A stretch of DNA of 49,583 nucleotides from Pelodictyon luteolum (GTDB lineage Bacteria; Bacteroidota; Chlorobiia; Chlorobiales; Chlorobiaceae): the NCBI GenBank assembly GCA_020721225.1, contig DYNE01000012.1:1-49583 (forward strand), written 5' to 3'. Under the pieces are notes generated by a model, which saw only the letters and a list, made by a program, of their open reading frames with translations, made no database searches and had not been told where the DNA came from. A program made the translations under genes and the position numbers. The stretch's first letter is position 1; every line of letters begins with the position of its first letter. This document shows, piece after piece, positions 7,338-15,848 of the stretch.

Positions 7338-9602
7338 TCAGAAAACTCCTTCTCCTGCAGATTCTTCTGAAGGGGGTGGCTGAGATTCCATCGATTCTCC
7401 GTTGTCGGAAGCGTTATCGGAATTCTCTCCGGTTGGCTGAGAAGAGTATATCGGATGTGATTTATAATAATTAAATCCCTTGGGCGTATAATATTCAATA
7501 TACACATCACTGCCCATCAAATCTGACGGTGTATTGGTATTCCCGGCAATCGGGACGGCGATTACGTTATCAGGAATGTGAAAATAGCGGTTTTCAAGTT
7601 TCAGCGACGGATCGCTGTAAGCGCGTTTCATGAAGAGCGCCCATATCGGAAGCGCAGCTCTTGCTCCCTGACCGTACTCCATCGAGGTGAACTTGACCCG
7701 TTCATCGTCAAATCCTGTCCAGACAACGGCGGCAAGTTGCGGAGTGAATCCGGCGAACCAGGCATCACGCATGCTCTGGGTTGTGCCGGTTTTTCCCGCA
7801 GCTTCGTAATCGAACCCGTAACGGGCTCTGAGCGCAATACCGGTACCTTTGTTGACGACATCCTTGAGCATGGAAACCATGACAAAATTCGATGTGGAGT
7901 CGATGGCAAAACGGCTGTTCGGACGGTATTCCGAAATAATCCGGTTATGTTTGTCTTCAACCTTCAGAATCGAGACAGGTTCGTTCCAGATGCCATTATT
8001 TGCATACGTGGAAAAAGCACCGGCAAGTTCAAGCGGCGTAACTTCTGCGGTACCGAGCACAATGGAAAGGTTTGAGGGAATCGGAGAGGAGATTCCCATT
8101 CTTCTTGCGTAACTGATGATTTCCGGTACTTTCAGCTGTTCGTATGCCAGTCGCACCGTAACCTGGTTCATCGAGCGGCTCAAAGCCGAACGAAGGGTAG
8201 TCAGTCCGCCTGAAGAGCCATCGGAGTTTCTCGGTGACCAGATTCCGCTTCCGCTTCTCAGGGCAACCGGCTGGTTGAGCACTCTGAAATTGGCCGGAAT
8301 GCCTTTATCGATCGCCGCTGTGTATACAAACGGTTTGAAGGTCGAGCCAGGTTGCCGTTTTGCCTGCCATACATGGTCGAACTGATATCGGTAATCGTCA
8401 GGCGAGAAATTATTGCCGCCCACCCAGGCTTTGACGTGTCCGTTGGAAGGGTTGATGACGACAAATCCGACCTGTATCCGTGTTTTTTCCTTCAGCAAAC
8501 TGTTCAGCCATACTCTGTCTGCTTTCAGTTTCGCCATAGCGGACTGTTCGGTAACACCATCTTCCCTGAGTTCCTTGAACCGGACGCTCTCTTTAATGAT
8601 CTGGTTTTTAAGCGGTTCAGGCCATCTCCACGAACGATCGAATGCTGCCTGCAGTGACGAGAGGTGTTCCCTGACAGCCTGCTCGGCATATTGCTGCATA
8701 CGGCTGTCCAGTGTCGTCTGAATGCTGAGCCCGTCACGGTAAACGTTGATGTCGCCCAGCATCGAGGCCGGTTTGATGGTCTGGCGGATATACTCGGTAA
8801 AATAGGGGGCGAGTCCGTGATGGTTTACCGGAGTGAATTTCAGGTGCAGGCGGGTTTTTTTCGCTGCGGAGGCCTGTGCCGAAGTGATGAATTTCTCCTT
8901 TTCCATCAGCGAAAGAATAAGATTTCTTCTGCCGAGCGCGCTGGAAGGATTTTTGACCGGGTTATATCCGGTCGGATTTTTAAGGGTAGCGATAAGTGTT
9001 GCGCTTTCCGGGAGGGTCAACAGTTTTGCCGGTTTTCCGAAATAGGTCCTCGATGCCGCCTCGATGCCGTATGCACCGGAACCGAAATAGACGGTATTGA
9101 GGTACAGGGCAAGAATTTCGTCCTTGGTATAGGTTTTTTCCAGCTCGATAGCGGTAATGAACTCTTTGGCTTTTCGGCTGATCGTCCGTTCCTGGGTGAG
9201 GTAGAGGTTTTTGGCGAGCTGCTGTGTGATGGTGCTTGCGCCGTGCCATCTTTTGCGTCCCTTGATCAGATTTTCACCCATCACCAGAGCGAGTCTTCTG
9301 AGATCGATACCCCAGTGACTGTAGAAAGAGATGTCCTCGGTGGCGATAAGGGCATGCTGTGCCGATTTTGGAATCGATTTCAGGGGAATGAACGTCCGAT
9401 TTTTCAGAAAGAACTTGTGCAGCAGGATGCCGTCTTCGGAATAGACAAGAGAAGCGAGTTCCGGATTTGGATTTTCAAGTTCCTCAAGGCTTGGAAGGCC
9501 TTTGAACGGATTGAGCGCGTAGGCTGACATCGCTGTTGTAAGCGAGATGAACAACAGCGCGATGAGAGAAAAAAAGAGTTTTTTCAGAAATAGATTCTTC
9601 AC
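7338..9602 (-). CDS. Bifunctional class A penicillin-binding protein (PBP1A type)
   Basis: 754 residues. Peptidoglycan glycosyltransferase plus DD-transpeptidase, anchored by an N-terminal membrane segment (about 8-29). The GT51 domain has the catalytic-glutamate motif TEDISFYSHWG (E89) and GASTITQQLAKN. The transpeptidase domain has S420-T-F-K423, S477-M-N479 and K604-T-G606. The C-terminal tail is rich in Ser, Glu and Pro. The start is GTG 9602. It builds and cross-links the cell wall in the periplasm. guaA follows on the same strand and an alpha/beta hydrolase gene precedes. The product is complete. Confidence 0.95.
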   Translation of the reverse strand: MKNLFLKKLFFSLIALLFISLTTAMSAYALNPFKGLPSLEELENPNPELASLVYSEDGILLHKFFLKNRTFIPLKSIPKSAQHALIATEDISFYSHWGIDLRRLALVMGENLIKGRKRWHGASTITQQLAKNLYLTQERTISRKAKEFITAIELEKTYTKDEILALYLNTVYFGSGAYGIEAASRTYFGKPAKLLTLPESATLIATLKNPTGYNPVKNPSSALGRRNLILSLMEKEKFITSAQASAAKKTRLHLKFTPVNHHGLAPYFTEYIRQTIKPASMLGDINVYRDGLSIQTTLDSRMQQYAEQAVREHLSSLQAAFDRSWRWPEPLKNQIIKESVRFKELREDGVTEQSAMAKLKADRVWLNSLLKEKTRIQVGFVVINPSNGHVKAWVGGNNFSPDDYRYQFDHVWQAKRQPGSTFKPFVYTAAIDKGIPANFRVLNQPVALRSGSGIWSPRNSDGSSGGLTTLRSALSRSMNQVTVRLAYEQLKVPEIISYARRMGISSPIPSNLSIVLGTAEVTPLELAGAFSTYANNGIWNEPVSILKVEDKHNRIISEYRPNSRFAIDSTSNFVMVSMLKDVVNKGTGIALRARYGFDYEAAGKTGTTQSMRDAWFAGFTPQLAAVVWTGFDDERVKFTSMEYGQGARAALPIWALFMKRAYSDPSLKLENRYFHIPDNVIAVPIAGNTNTPSDLMGSDVYIEYYTPKGFNYYKSHPIYSSQPTGENSDNASDNGESMESQPPPSEESAGEGVF

Positions 9603-9657
9603 GGTAACGTTTCAATCTTTTGGTTTTCACATACAGACTCGAAGTAATACACAGGAA

Positions 9658-10581
9658 TCATGGTATCAGATATTGTTCGCAGGGCTCAATTTCCCCGGGG
9701 GTCTTTTTATAAAATTGTTCGGCAAAATCAAAATGTTTTTTCAGAATGCCACCATATCCGGGAGTATCTTCCAGCATGGGCAGGTGTCCGAGACTCATGA
9801 ACCTGGCCAGCGATGTCGGCGCAGAAGATACCGATTTCCGTTTTTCAAACAACGATATGGTGCCTTCAGGCGGAATGGTATGGTCTTCCATTCCTACGCA
9901 GCAGAGTACCGGCGAAGCGATTGCGATAACATGGCGCGTATATGCCCGTAACGCTTCGGGGTCGATAGAGAATTTACCGACCGCGTTGGTTGCGTCCCGG
10001 TCCGACCGGGTGAAATCTTCGATAATGATATCGCCGTACTCCTTGCCGATCTCTTTTGCTGCAGCCCTTTTGATAAAAAGGCCTCTGAGCGGTTCGACCT
10101 GAAAGATGTTTCTCAACTGCATGGATACGTCGATAAGTCCGCCGAGAAAAAGCAGGCCGAGTGAAGTTAATGCAGTCTCTTCAAAAATTCCACAGGCTGT
10201 AATAGTTGCGGAAAGCAGGGCCTCCCTGTATTGTATGCAGAGCTCAGTGGCAACCATGCCACCCATCGAGTGCCCGACAATGTGCAGGTTTCTTGAGCGG
10301 TTGAGGCCGAGATGCTCGATCAGTTCTCCGGCCTCGGCGGCAAATCCTTCAATGGTAAAAGAGGGTTTGTGACCTTTGATGAGCGTTCTGCCGGTACCGC
10401 TCTGGTCGTAGGTGATGCAGCGGAAGTCGGGTGTCAGCAGATCGACCAGCGGTTTCCAGTAACGAGACGATATGGCCCATCCGTTTACGAACAGAACTGC
10501 AGGTTTGTCCTGCAATGCCGGGTTATGTTCTGCACTATCCTCATAATAGAGTCTGCAGCGTGAAGATGCCAGGTAGCTCAT
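9658..10581 (-). CDS. Alpha/beta-fold hydrolase
   Basis: 307 residues from ATG 10581; a longer in-frame start at 10617 adds 12 residues of unlikely sequence. The nucleophile elbow GHSMGG (S105) follows the strand NLHIV. An oxyanion-hole region (FVNGWAISSRYW) and the YDQSGTGRT motif are typical of the COG0596 esterase/lipase family. The acid is probably in VLCCVGMEDHTIPPE, and the base histidine is in SLGHLPMLED. No signal peptide, so cytoplasmic. The substrate cannot be inferred. The 55-bp gap to the PBP gene on the same strand is compatible with co-transcription. Confidence 0.85.
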   Translation of the reverse strand: MSYLASSRCRLYYEDSAEHNPALQDKPAVLFVNGWAISSRYWKPLVDLLTPDFRCITYDQSGTGRTLIKGHKPSFTIEGFAAEAGELIEHLGLNRSRNLHIVGHSMGGMVATELCIQYREALLSATITACGIFEETALTSLGLLFLGGLIDVSMQLRNIFQVEPLRGLFIKRAAAKEIGKEYGDIIIEDFTRSDRDATNAVGKFSIDPEALRAYTRHVIAIASPVLCCVGMEDHTIPPEGTISLFEKRKSVSSAPTSLARFMSLGHLPMLEDTPGYGGILKKHFDFAEQFYKKTPGEIEPCEQYLIP

Positions 10582-10743
10582 TGTCGCTTGCTTTGTTAAC
10601 CGGTAGAAAAATATCAATATATAATAAATATGACTTTTCTTCAGTTACGCACGATGAACATGCTTTTGTGAGGAATTCCGCCAATAGCTTACATTACGCA
10701 TGCCCCGAGAAGCTTGTTTCCCCTTACTTTAATCATGAGCGCC

Positions 10744-11412
10744 ATGGATAACTCTTTCACCGATATTCTCTTTACACTTGCCGATTTCATCATCCATATC
10801 GACAAACACCTGCAGCTACTGGCTTCGGAATACGGGCTATGGCTTTACGGTATCCTGTTCGTGATTATTTTCTGCGAGACCGGTCTGGTCGTGACTCCTT
10901 TTCTTCCAGGCGACTCCCTGCTTTTTGCCGCCGGTTCGCTGGCCTCGATGCCCGGATCAAAGCTCGACGAGCATCTGCTTTTTCTTGTTTTTTTCGTTGC
11001 AGCGGTGCTTGGAGACAGCGTGAACTACAGTATCGGGCACAAGCTCGGTCCGAAGGTATTCGATTTTCGTAAGTCCCGGTTTTTCAACCCGGAACATCTG
11101 GAAAAAACCAGGGCTTTTTTTGAAAAATACGGAGGAAAGACCATTATCATAGCTCGCTTTATACCCATCATCAGAACTTTTGCGCCCTTTGTCGCTGGTA
11201 TAGGGGCTATGGCCTATCCAAAATTCATTCTTTTCAATATTCTTGGCGCGTTGCTTTGGGTCGGACTTTTCAGCTACAGCGGCTATTTTTTCGGTCAGCT
11301 TCCCTTTGTCCAGGAAAATTTCAAGCTGCTGATTCTGGGCATCATCGTTTTTTCGCTTCTTCCCCCTGTGATCGAGTACTTCAAACACAGTCGTGGAAAG
11401 GCAGAAGCATAG
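10744..11412 (+). CDS. DedA/SNARE-associated family membrane protein
   Basis: About 222 residues with several transmembrane segments. The motif ETGLVVTPFLPGDSLLFAAG and the amphipathic stretch IIIARFIPIIRTFAPFVAGI are signatures of DedA proteins. Those are now thought to be lipid-carrier flippases or transporters in the inner membrane, often tied to envelope charge and proton homeostasis. Starts at 10714, 10735 and 10744 are in frame; the last gives the usual N-terminus. It is divergent from the hydrolase gene and probably a single-gene unit, followed by a weak terminator-like hairpin. Confidence 0.9.
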   Translation: MDNSFTDILFTLADFIIHIDKHLQLLASEYGLWLYGILFVIIFCETGLVVTPFLPGDSLLFAAGSLASMPGSKLDEHLLFLVFFVAAVLGDSVNYSIGHKLGPKVFDFRKSRFFNPEHLEKTRAFFEKYGGKTIIIARFIPIIRTFAPFVAGIGAMAYPKFILFNILGALLWVGLFSYSGYFFGQLPFVQENFKLLILGIIVFSLLPPVIEYFKHSRGKAEA

Positions 11413-11422
11413 GGCGATGCAG

Positions 11423-11461
11423 AAGCCCCGAATGGTCGGGAATCAGCAGCGGCGGGCTTTT
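11423..11461 (+). terminator. Weak terminator-like hairpin after the DedA gene
   Basis: AAGCCC (11423-11428) can pair with GGGCTT (11454-11459), which runs into a short T-tract. The loop is long, so this is tentative. Confidence 0.3.
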
Positions 11462-11480
11462 CCGGATGTTGTTGATATAA

Positions 11481-11684
11481 TGTTGATAACTTGTTGATGT
11501 TGTCCCAGCTTTGCCTGAACGCTATCTGACAACGGCAGATCTTAACAGGGTGAATTGGCTGTATAATGTTGTATAAATGTATTTTATAAGGTCGTTAAAT
11601 GCGGTTGTTCTTTTTATCATCAGTGCTTTCTGATTATTGCTTATCCACATGACGAGTGTTGATAACCTTTGGAAGTGTAGATAA
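11481..11684. promoter_or_regulatory. Cluster of DnaA-box-like sites
   Basis: TTATCCACA at 11641-11649 is a perfect consensus DnaA box. TGTTGATAA (11481-11489 and 11657-11665) and TGTAGATAA (11676-11684) are inverted-orientation boxes with one mismatch each. The perfect box and 11657 form an inverted pair 7 bp apart. An AT-rich stretch lies between the outer boxes. The cluster could be a DnaA titration or reactivation site, or an origin. No dnaA, dnaN or gidA gene lies nearby in this window. Confidence 0.4.
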
Positions 11685-11826
11685 AACAAGAGAAAAGGGG
11701 CATAACGCCATGGTGAAGAGGTGGTTGCGTCGAGTTCAATTTGCGTGCCATTTAAATTCATAAAAAAGTATTAACATTAATCGGCAGAATTTCTTATTAT
11801 TGCTGCTTCTCCTGATATTCAAGTAT

Positions 11827-11900
11827 CGGCGTATAGCGCAGCCTGGTAGCGCACTTCCTTGGGGTGGAAGGGGTCGTGGGTTCAAATCCCGCTACGCCGA
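11827..11900 (+). tRNA. tRNA-Pro (anticodon GGG)
   Basis: The acceptor stem CGGCGTA (11827-11833) pairs exactly with TACGCCG (11893-11899), with discriminator A at 11900. The anticodon arm CTTCC-TTGGGGT-GGAAG gives GGG. The T-arm carries GGTTCAAATCC. CCA is not encoded. Confidence 0.95.
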
Positions 11901-12055
11901 CTCTTCTTTTCTTCTCCCGCGGTTTTTTCTTTTCAACGTCTCTTCCCTGTTCGTTTTCGACGGGCGTTTGTGCCGCTTTTTGGAGCGGTTATGAACTACC
12001 GGAACGCTTTTTCGGTTTATCGTTGAGAAAATTGCTTTTCCGGACGCGCACGCCT

Positions 12056-13531
12056 ATGGATTTTCGTGAACTCAACATCATTGTTATCGGATCGGGCATC
12101 GGCGGTCTGGCGGCAGGAGCGATTCTGGCCGGGAAGGGTGCTGCCGTAACCGTTCTTGAAGCTCAGGACTATCCCGGGGGATGCGCCGCGACTTTTTTCA
12201 GAAACGGTTATCGTTTCGATTCCGGCGCGACTGTGGGGTGCGGATTTCATTCCGGCGGGCCGATGCATGAGCTGGGGCAAGAACTTGGCATCAACTGGCC
12301 CATTGAAGAAGAACCTGTTGCCTGGCAGTATCGTCATAAGGAGCTGCATCTCGATCTGACCCGTTCAGGAGATGACGTTCTTCAGCGTTTTCCGCATTCC
12401 GTATCGTTCTGGAAGGAACAGAAGCTGCTTGCCGGGTTGCTCTGGCAGCTTGCTTCAGGCGGTTTGTCATGGCCTCCCGAAACTCTCGGTGACCTTGCAG
12501 GGCTTCTTCGAAAAGGAGTTTCCGATCTTTCCGGATCGGGGCGTCTGCTCAAGTTTGCTCCCGGAAAGGCTTTGGCATGGCTTGCCGCGCATCAGCTCGA
12601 TGCCGATCCGGAATTTGTGCGCTTTATCGATGCCCAGCTTCTGATTTCTGTGCAGACCACTTCAGCATTTGCCAGCGCTATCAATGCGGCCATCGCGCTC
12701 GACCTTCCTTCGTCAGGGGCCTGGCATGTCAAAGGGGGGATAGGCTCTATAGCCGAGTTGCTTGCAAAGAGCATTACAGATAACGGAGGAGCTGTGCTCT
12801 ACAGGAAAAAGGTGATTCGTATAGATTCCGTCCGAAAGCAGGTGGTCGGCGTTGAAACCGGAGACGGAAGCGCTTTTGCAGCTGATATGGTGCTTGCCAA
12901 CCTTACGCCGGAATCGCTTGCGGAGCTTCTTGAAAGCCATTCGGCAGATTCGGCGGTGAAAAAGAGCCCATCAGCGGAGTGGAGCGCCTTCACGCTCTAT
13001 CTCGGGATGGATCCGTCCGTTTTCGAGGCTTCAGGAACTCATCATCTGCAGATTATCGGCAGCAGCGGAGAGCTTGGTGAAGGTAACAGTATTTTCGTTT
13101 CATATTCTCCTTCGACAGAAAGCGGCCGGGCGCCTGAAGGCCTTTGCGCCGTGACGGTATCGACGCACAGCAGACCCGGGCCCTGGTTTGAGGCTGTCAA
13201 TCGCGGACGCGGGGAGTATCTGGAACTGAAGAGAGCATATACTGAAACAGTGCTCGATCTCATGTCGTCGCAGTTCCCCGGCGTACGTGACGCGGTGCGT
13301 TTTATCGAAGCCGGAACGCCGGTTACATGGCAGCGATACACGGGAAGAAGCTGTGGCTATGTCGGTGGGTATCCGCAAATTTCGCTTTTCGACGTCATAA
13401 GCCCTTCGACAGCATTCGATAACATGTTTCTTGCAGGCGATTCCGTTTTTCCCGGTCAATCTCTGCCAGGAGTGGTCACCGGAGCAAGGAGGGTGGTCGA
13501 GATGGTTTTAAAAAGTGCGGGAAGAGTGTGA
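12056..13531 (+). CDS. FAD-dependent oxidoreductase of the carotenoid desaturase/isomerase family
   Basis: 491 residues. The N-terminal FAD dinucleotide-binding motif VIGSGIGGLAAG (G12-x-G14-x-x-G17) is followed by EAQDYPGGCAATF. The C-terminal FAD-contact motif is GDSVFPGQSLPGVVTGA. These are typical of the CrtI/CrtH/CrtD group (COG1233), which desaturates or isomerises carotenoids, or acts on related lipids. Green sulfur bacteria make chlorobactene-type carotenoids through several such enzymes. The exact reaction here cannot be read from sequence. The open frame extends upstream through the tRNA, so ATG 12056 was chosen, just before the FAD motif. It stands alone and is followed by repeat-rich DNA. 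Confidence 0.8.
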   Translation: MDFRELNIIVIGSGIGGLAAGAILAGKGAAVTVLEAQDYPGGCAATFFRNGYRFDSGATVGCGFHSGGPMHELGQELGINWPIEEEPVAWQYRHKELHLDLTRSGDDVLQRFPHSVSFWKEQKLLAGLLWQLASGGLSWPPETLGDLAGLLRKGVSDLSGSGRLLKFAPGKALAWLAAHQLDADPEFVRFIDAQLLISVQTTSAFASAINAAIALDLPSSGAWHVKGGIGSIAELLAKSITDNGGAVLYRKKVIRIDSVRKQVVGVETGDGSAFAADMVLANLTPESLAELLESHSADSAVKKSPSAEWSAFTLYLGMDPSVFEASGTHHLQIIGSSGELGEGNSIFVSYSPSTESGRAPEGLCAVTVSTHSRPGPWFEAVNRGRGEYLELKRAYTETVLDLMSSQFPGVRDAVRFIEAGTPVTWQRYTGRSCGYVGGYPQISLFDVISPSTAFDNMFLAGDSVFPGQSLPGVVTGARRVVEMVLKSAGRV

Positions 13532-13539
13532 GAAGAGTG

Positions 13540-13705
13540 TGGGCGGTTGGCGGTGGGCCGTGGGCCGGTAGTCAGTAGCCAGTAGTCGGTAGCCTGTAGC
13601 CGGGGAAGAGCTGAAGAGTGTGAGCGGTGTGCAGTGGGCGGGTTTATTTGTCCATGTCTGTCGGTGTCCGTCCGTGTCAGTCCTTTCAGTGCATTGCGGG
13701 AAGAT
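13540..13705. repeat. Low-complexity (AGTAGCC)-type and TGTC-type microrepeats
   Basis: Degenerate tandem runs such as CAGTAGCCAGTAGTCGGTAG (from about 13572) and TGTCCGTCCGTGTC-like text fill the gap before the radical SAM gene. They look like slippage-generated intergenic filler. Confidence 0.5.
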
Positions 13706-13750
13706 GGGAGTGGTCGAGGAAAACCCGGATTCTTCGCTATATTTTCTCGT

Positions 13751-15013
13751 ATGGAAATTCTCGATAAATTACAGATACTTTCAGGCGCTGCGCGTTACGA
13801 TGCTTCGTGCGCTTCAAGCGGCAGCAGGCGTGAAGGTTCATCAAGCGGTATAGGCAATACCTCTCAGGGCGGCATCTGCCACTCCTGGGCGGATGATGGC
13901 CGCTGCATTTCTCTGCTGAAAATCCTGCTCTCAAACGATTGTATTTACGACTGCGCCTACTGCGTGAACCGCGCAACAAACCCCATTCCGAGAGCCTCTT
14001 TCAGTGCACGCGAAGTGGTGGAGCTGACCATGGAGTTCTACCGGCGGAACTATATCGAAGGGCTCTTTCTCAGCTCGGCGGTGATGCAGAGTCCCGACCA
14101 GACCATGGAGCGTATGGTCGGCGTAGCTGAACTGCTTCGAACCGAAGAGCGGTTCGGCGGGTATATCCATCTGAAAATTATTCCCGGCAGCAGCAGCGCA
14201 CTGGTGCGCAAAGCCGGACTCTATGCCGATCGCATCAGCGTGAACATCGAACTGCCTTCATCGGAGTCGCTTAAAAGGCTTGCTCCGCAAAAGCAGAAAC
14301 AGGCCATTCTTGAACCGATGTCCCTGATCGGCCGCCAGATACGGGAGAGCTTTCTTGAACGCAAAACCAGCCGCCGCGCACCGAGGTTCGCACCGGCGGG
14401 CCAGAGTACCCAGATGATCATAGGTGCAAGTCCCGAAAGCGATTTCCAGATTCTCAAGCTATCGCAGGGGCTCTACCGGAAAATGAACCTCAAGCGGGTA
14501 TATTATTCGGCTTTCGTTCCGGTCAATGAGGACAATCGGCTGCCGGTACTCGCTTCTCCGCCGCTGCTCCGAGAGCATCGCCTCTATCAGGCCGACTGGC
14601 TGATGCGCTTTTACGGCTTCTCTGCAGAAGAGATTCTTTCGGACGATGCTCCAAGCCTCGACGAAACGTTCGACCCCAAAACATCCTGGGCGCTTCGTCA
14701 TCCGGAATTTTTTCCTGTCGAGATCAATCGTGCCGATTATGCAGTTCTGCTTCGAGTTCCGGGTATCGGCGTCACCTCCGCCCGTCGCATTGTCGCTGCG
14801 CGCCGTTTTTCCGTCATCACACCCGAGGGGCTCAAAAAGATCGGGGTGGTCATGAAACGGGCGAAATATTTTATCACCTGCTCCGGCAGGCCTTTTGAAA
14901 AGATCGACCGTCAGCCGGCCATGCTTAAAAGCACTCTCCTTCTTGGCGACGGTGGAGATACAGCCGTTAACCCCCCCCCGAAGCAGCTTGTCCTGCCCGG
15001 CATTTTTACCTGA
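13751..15013 (+). CDS. Putative DNA modification/repair radical SAM protein (TIGR03916-like)
   Basis: 420 residues. The [4Fe-4S] motif CIYDCAYC (C64, C68, C71) has Cx3Cx2C spacing, preceded by a conserved N-terminus (LDKLQILSGAARYDASCASSG) distinctive of this family. A helix-hairpin-helix near the C-terminus (LLRVPGIGVTSARRIVAARR) indicates DNA binding. The next gene is the DUF4130 partner usually linked to it. ATG 13751 was chosen over upstream in-frame starts that would run into repeat DNA. The predicted role is S-adenosylmethionine-dependent radical chemistry on DNA or a DNA-bound base. The actual reaction is unknown, to my knowledge. Confidence 0.85.
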   Translation: MEILDKLQILSGAARYDASCASSGSRREGSSSGIGNTSQGGICHSWADDGRCISLLKILLSNDCIYDCAYCVNRATNPIPRASFSAREVVELTMEFYRRNYIEGLFLSSAVMQSPDQTMERMVGVAELLRTEERFGGYIHLKIIPGSSSALVRKAGLYADRISVNIELPSSESLKRLAPQKQKQAILEPMSLIGRQIRESFLERKTSRRAPRFAPAGQSTQMIIGASPESDFQILKLSQGLYRKMNLKRVYYSAFVPVNEDNRLPVLASPPLLREHRLYQADWLMRFYGFSAEEILSDDAPSLDETFDPKTSWALRHPEFFPVEINRADYAVLLRVPGIGVTSARRIVAARRFSVITPEGLKKIGVVMKRAKYFITCSGRPFEKIDRQPAMLKSTLLLGDGGDTAVNPPPKQLVLPGIFT

Positions 15014-15017
15014 TATC

Positions 15018-15755
15018 ATGAGCCGTTATCTCTACGATGGAACTGCTGAAGGTCTGCTCTCTGCGGCAGCCCGGATAATTGCTGAAGCGAGCGATCCCGA
15101 AAAAGCCATACTCGTCGAACGGGAGAACACGCTGTTCGAAGATGGGGTGTTTATCGGTACCGATGCTGTAGCCGCCGAAACGCTTTTCAACCGGCTCAGG
15201 CAGGAAGCTCCCGATGCGGCACATACCTTCTACTACTTTATTCTGGCCGAAAAGGAGGGCATGGAAACCTCTCTTCTGCACTATCTTTCGATGGCTCTTC
15301 GTTACGGCAACAGGGTGAACGGCAATCTTGCCGATTCCGCAGTCAGGGATGTCGTTACCGTTTCACGAAAAGCCCAGCGCGAACTGCACCGCATGAAAGG
15401 GCTGGTGCGCTTCGAGAAGCTTCGCGACGGAGCCTATCTGGCCAGAATGGAGCCCGACCACAACATCCTGCAGCCGCTTGCAGGGCACTTCAGCCGGAGG
15501 CTCAGGGCGGAGGACTGGTTCATCTACGACGTTCGGCGCCGCACTGCCGCACGCTGGCACAGCGGTACCCTGCAGCTTGGCACTATCGAGCAGTTTACCG
15601 CTCCCGCGCTTTCGGAAGAGGAAATGCGGATACAGGCCCTCTGGCAAGCCTTTTTTAAAACCATCGCCATCCCCGACCGGAAAAACCCCCGTCTGCAGAA
15701 GTCGAATATGCCGATGAAGTACTGGAAGTACCTTACCGAGAAGCAGGGGGAGTGA
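15018..15755 (+). CDS. DUF4130 protein, partner of the radical SAM enzyme
   Basis: 245 residues, starting at ATG 15018, 4 nt after the preceding stop, so translationally linked. The sequence matches the pattern of the TIGR03915/DUF4130 family: an N-terminal YLYDGTAEGLLSA, a central VRFEKLRDGAYLARMEPDHN and a basic C-terminal end (YWKYLTEKQ). In other genomes this family is paired with the radical SAM protein and is often fused or adjacent to a uracil-DNA glycosylase-like domain, hence the proposed link to DNA metabolism. Here no UDG is adjacent; the window's UDG lies 21 kb away. Confidence 0.85.
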   Translation: MSRYLYDGTAEGLLSAAARIIAEASDPEKAILVERENTLFEDGVFIGTDAVAAETLFNRLRQEAPDAAHTFYYFILAEKEGMETSLLHYLSMALRYGNRVNGNLADSAVRDVVTVSRKAQRELHRMKGLVRFEKLRDGAYLARMEPDHNILQPLAGHFSRRLRAEDWFIYDVRRRTAARWHSGTLQLGTIEQFTAPALSEEEMRIQALWQAFFKTIAIPDRKNPRLQKSNMPMKYWKYLTEKQGE

Positions 15756-15848
15756 GGATTTAAACGATCGTTCAGCGCTTTTTTATTGTCTATATTTTTT
15801 TTATAGATTATTAAAATTAACACAGGTGCTCAGAAAAAAAGGGAAATC

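Larger units (their letters stand above)
11413..11826. other. Intergenic region before tRNA-Pro with a DnaA-box cluster
   Basis: No gene is seen. AT-rich tracts around 11560-11640 are followed by the DnaA-box-like sites listed separately. Short frames here overlap nothing recognisable. Confidence 0.55.

Noticed and set aside
8664-9527. Plus-strand open frame opposite the penicillin-binding protein gene
   Set aside because: Antisense shadow with no recognisable domain.
11522-11761. Minus-strand 79-codon frame before tRNA-Pro
   Set aside because: Overlaps the DnaA-box cluster, has atypical composition and no recognisable features.
11413-11826. Calling this region the replication origin
   Set aside because: No dnaA, dnaN or gidA neighbour, and GC skew cannot be judged from one window; only the DnaA-box cluster is reported.
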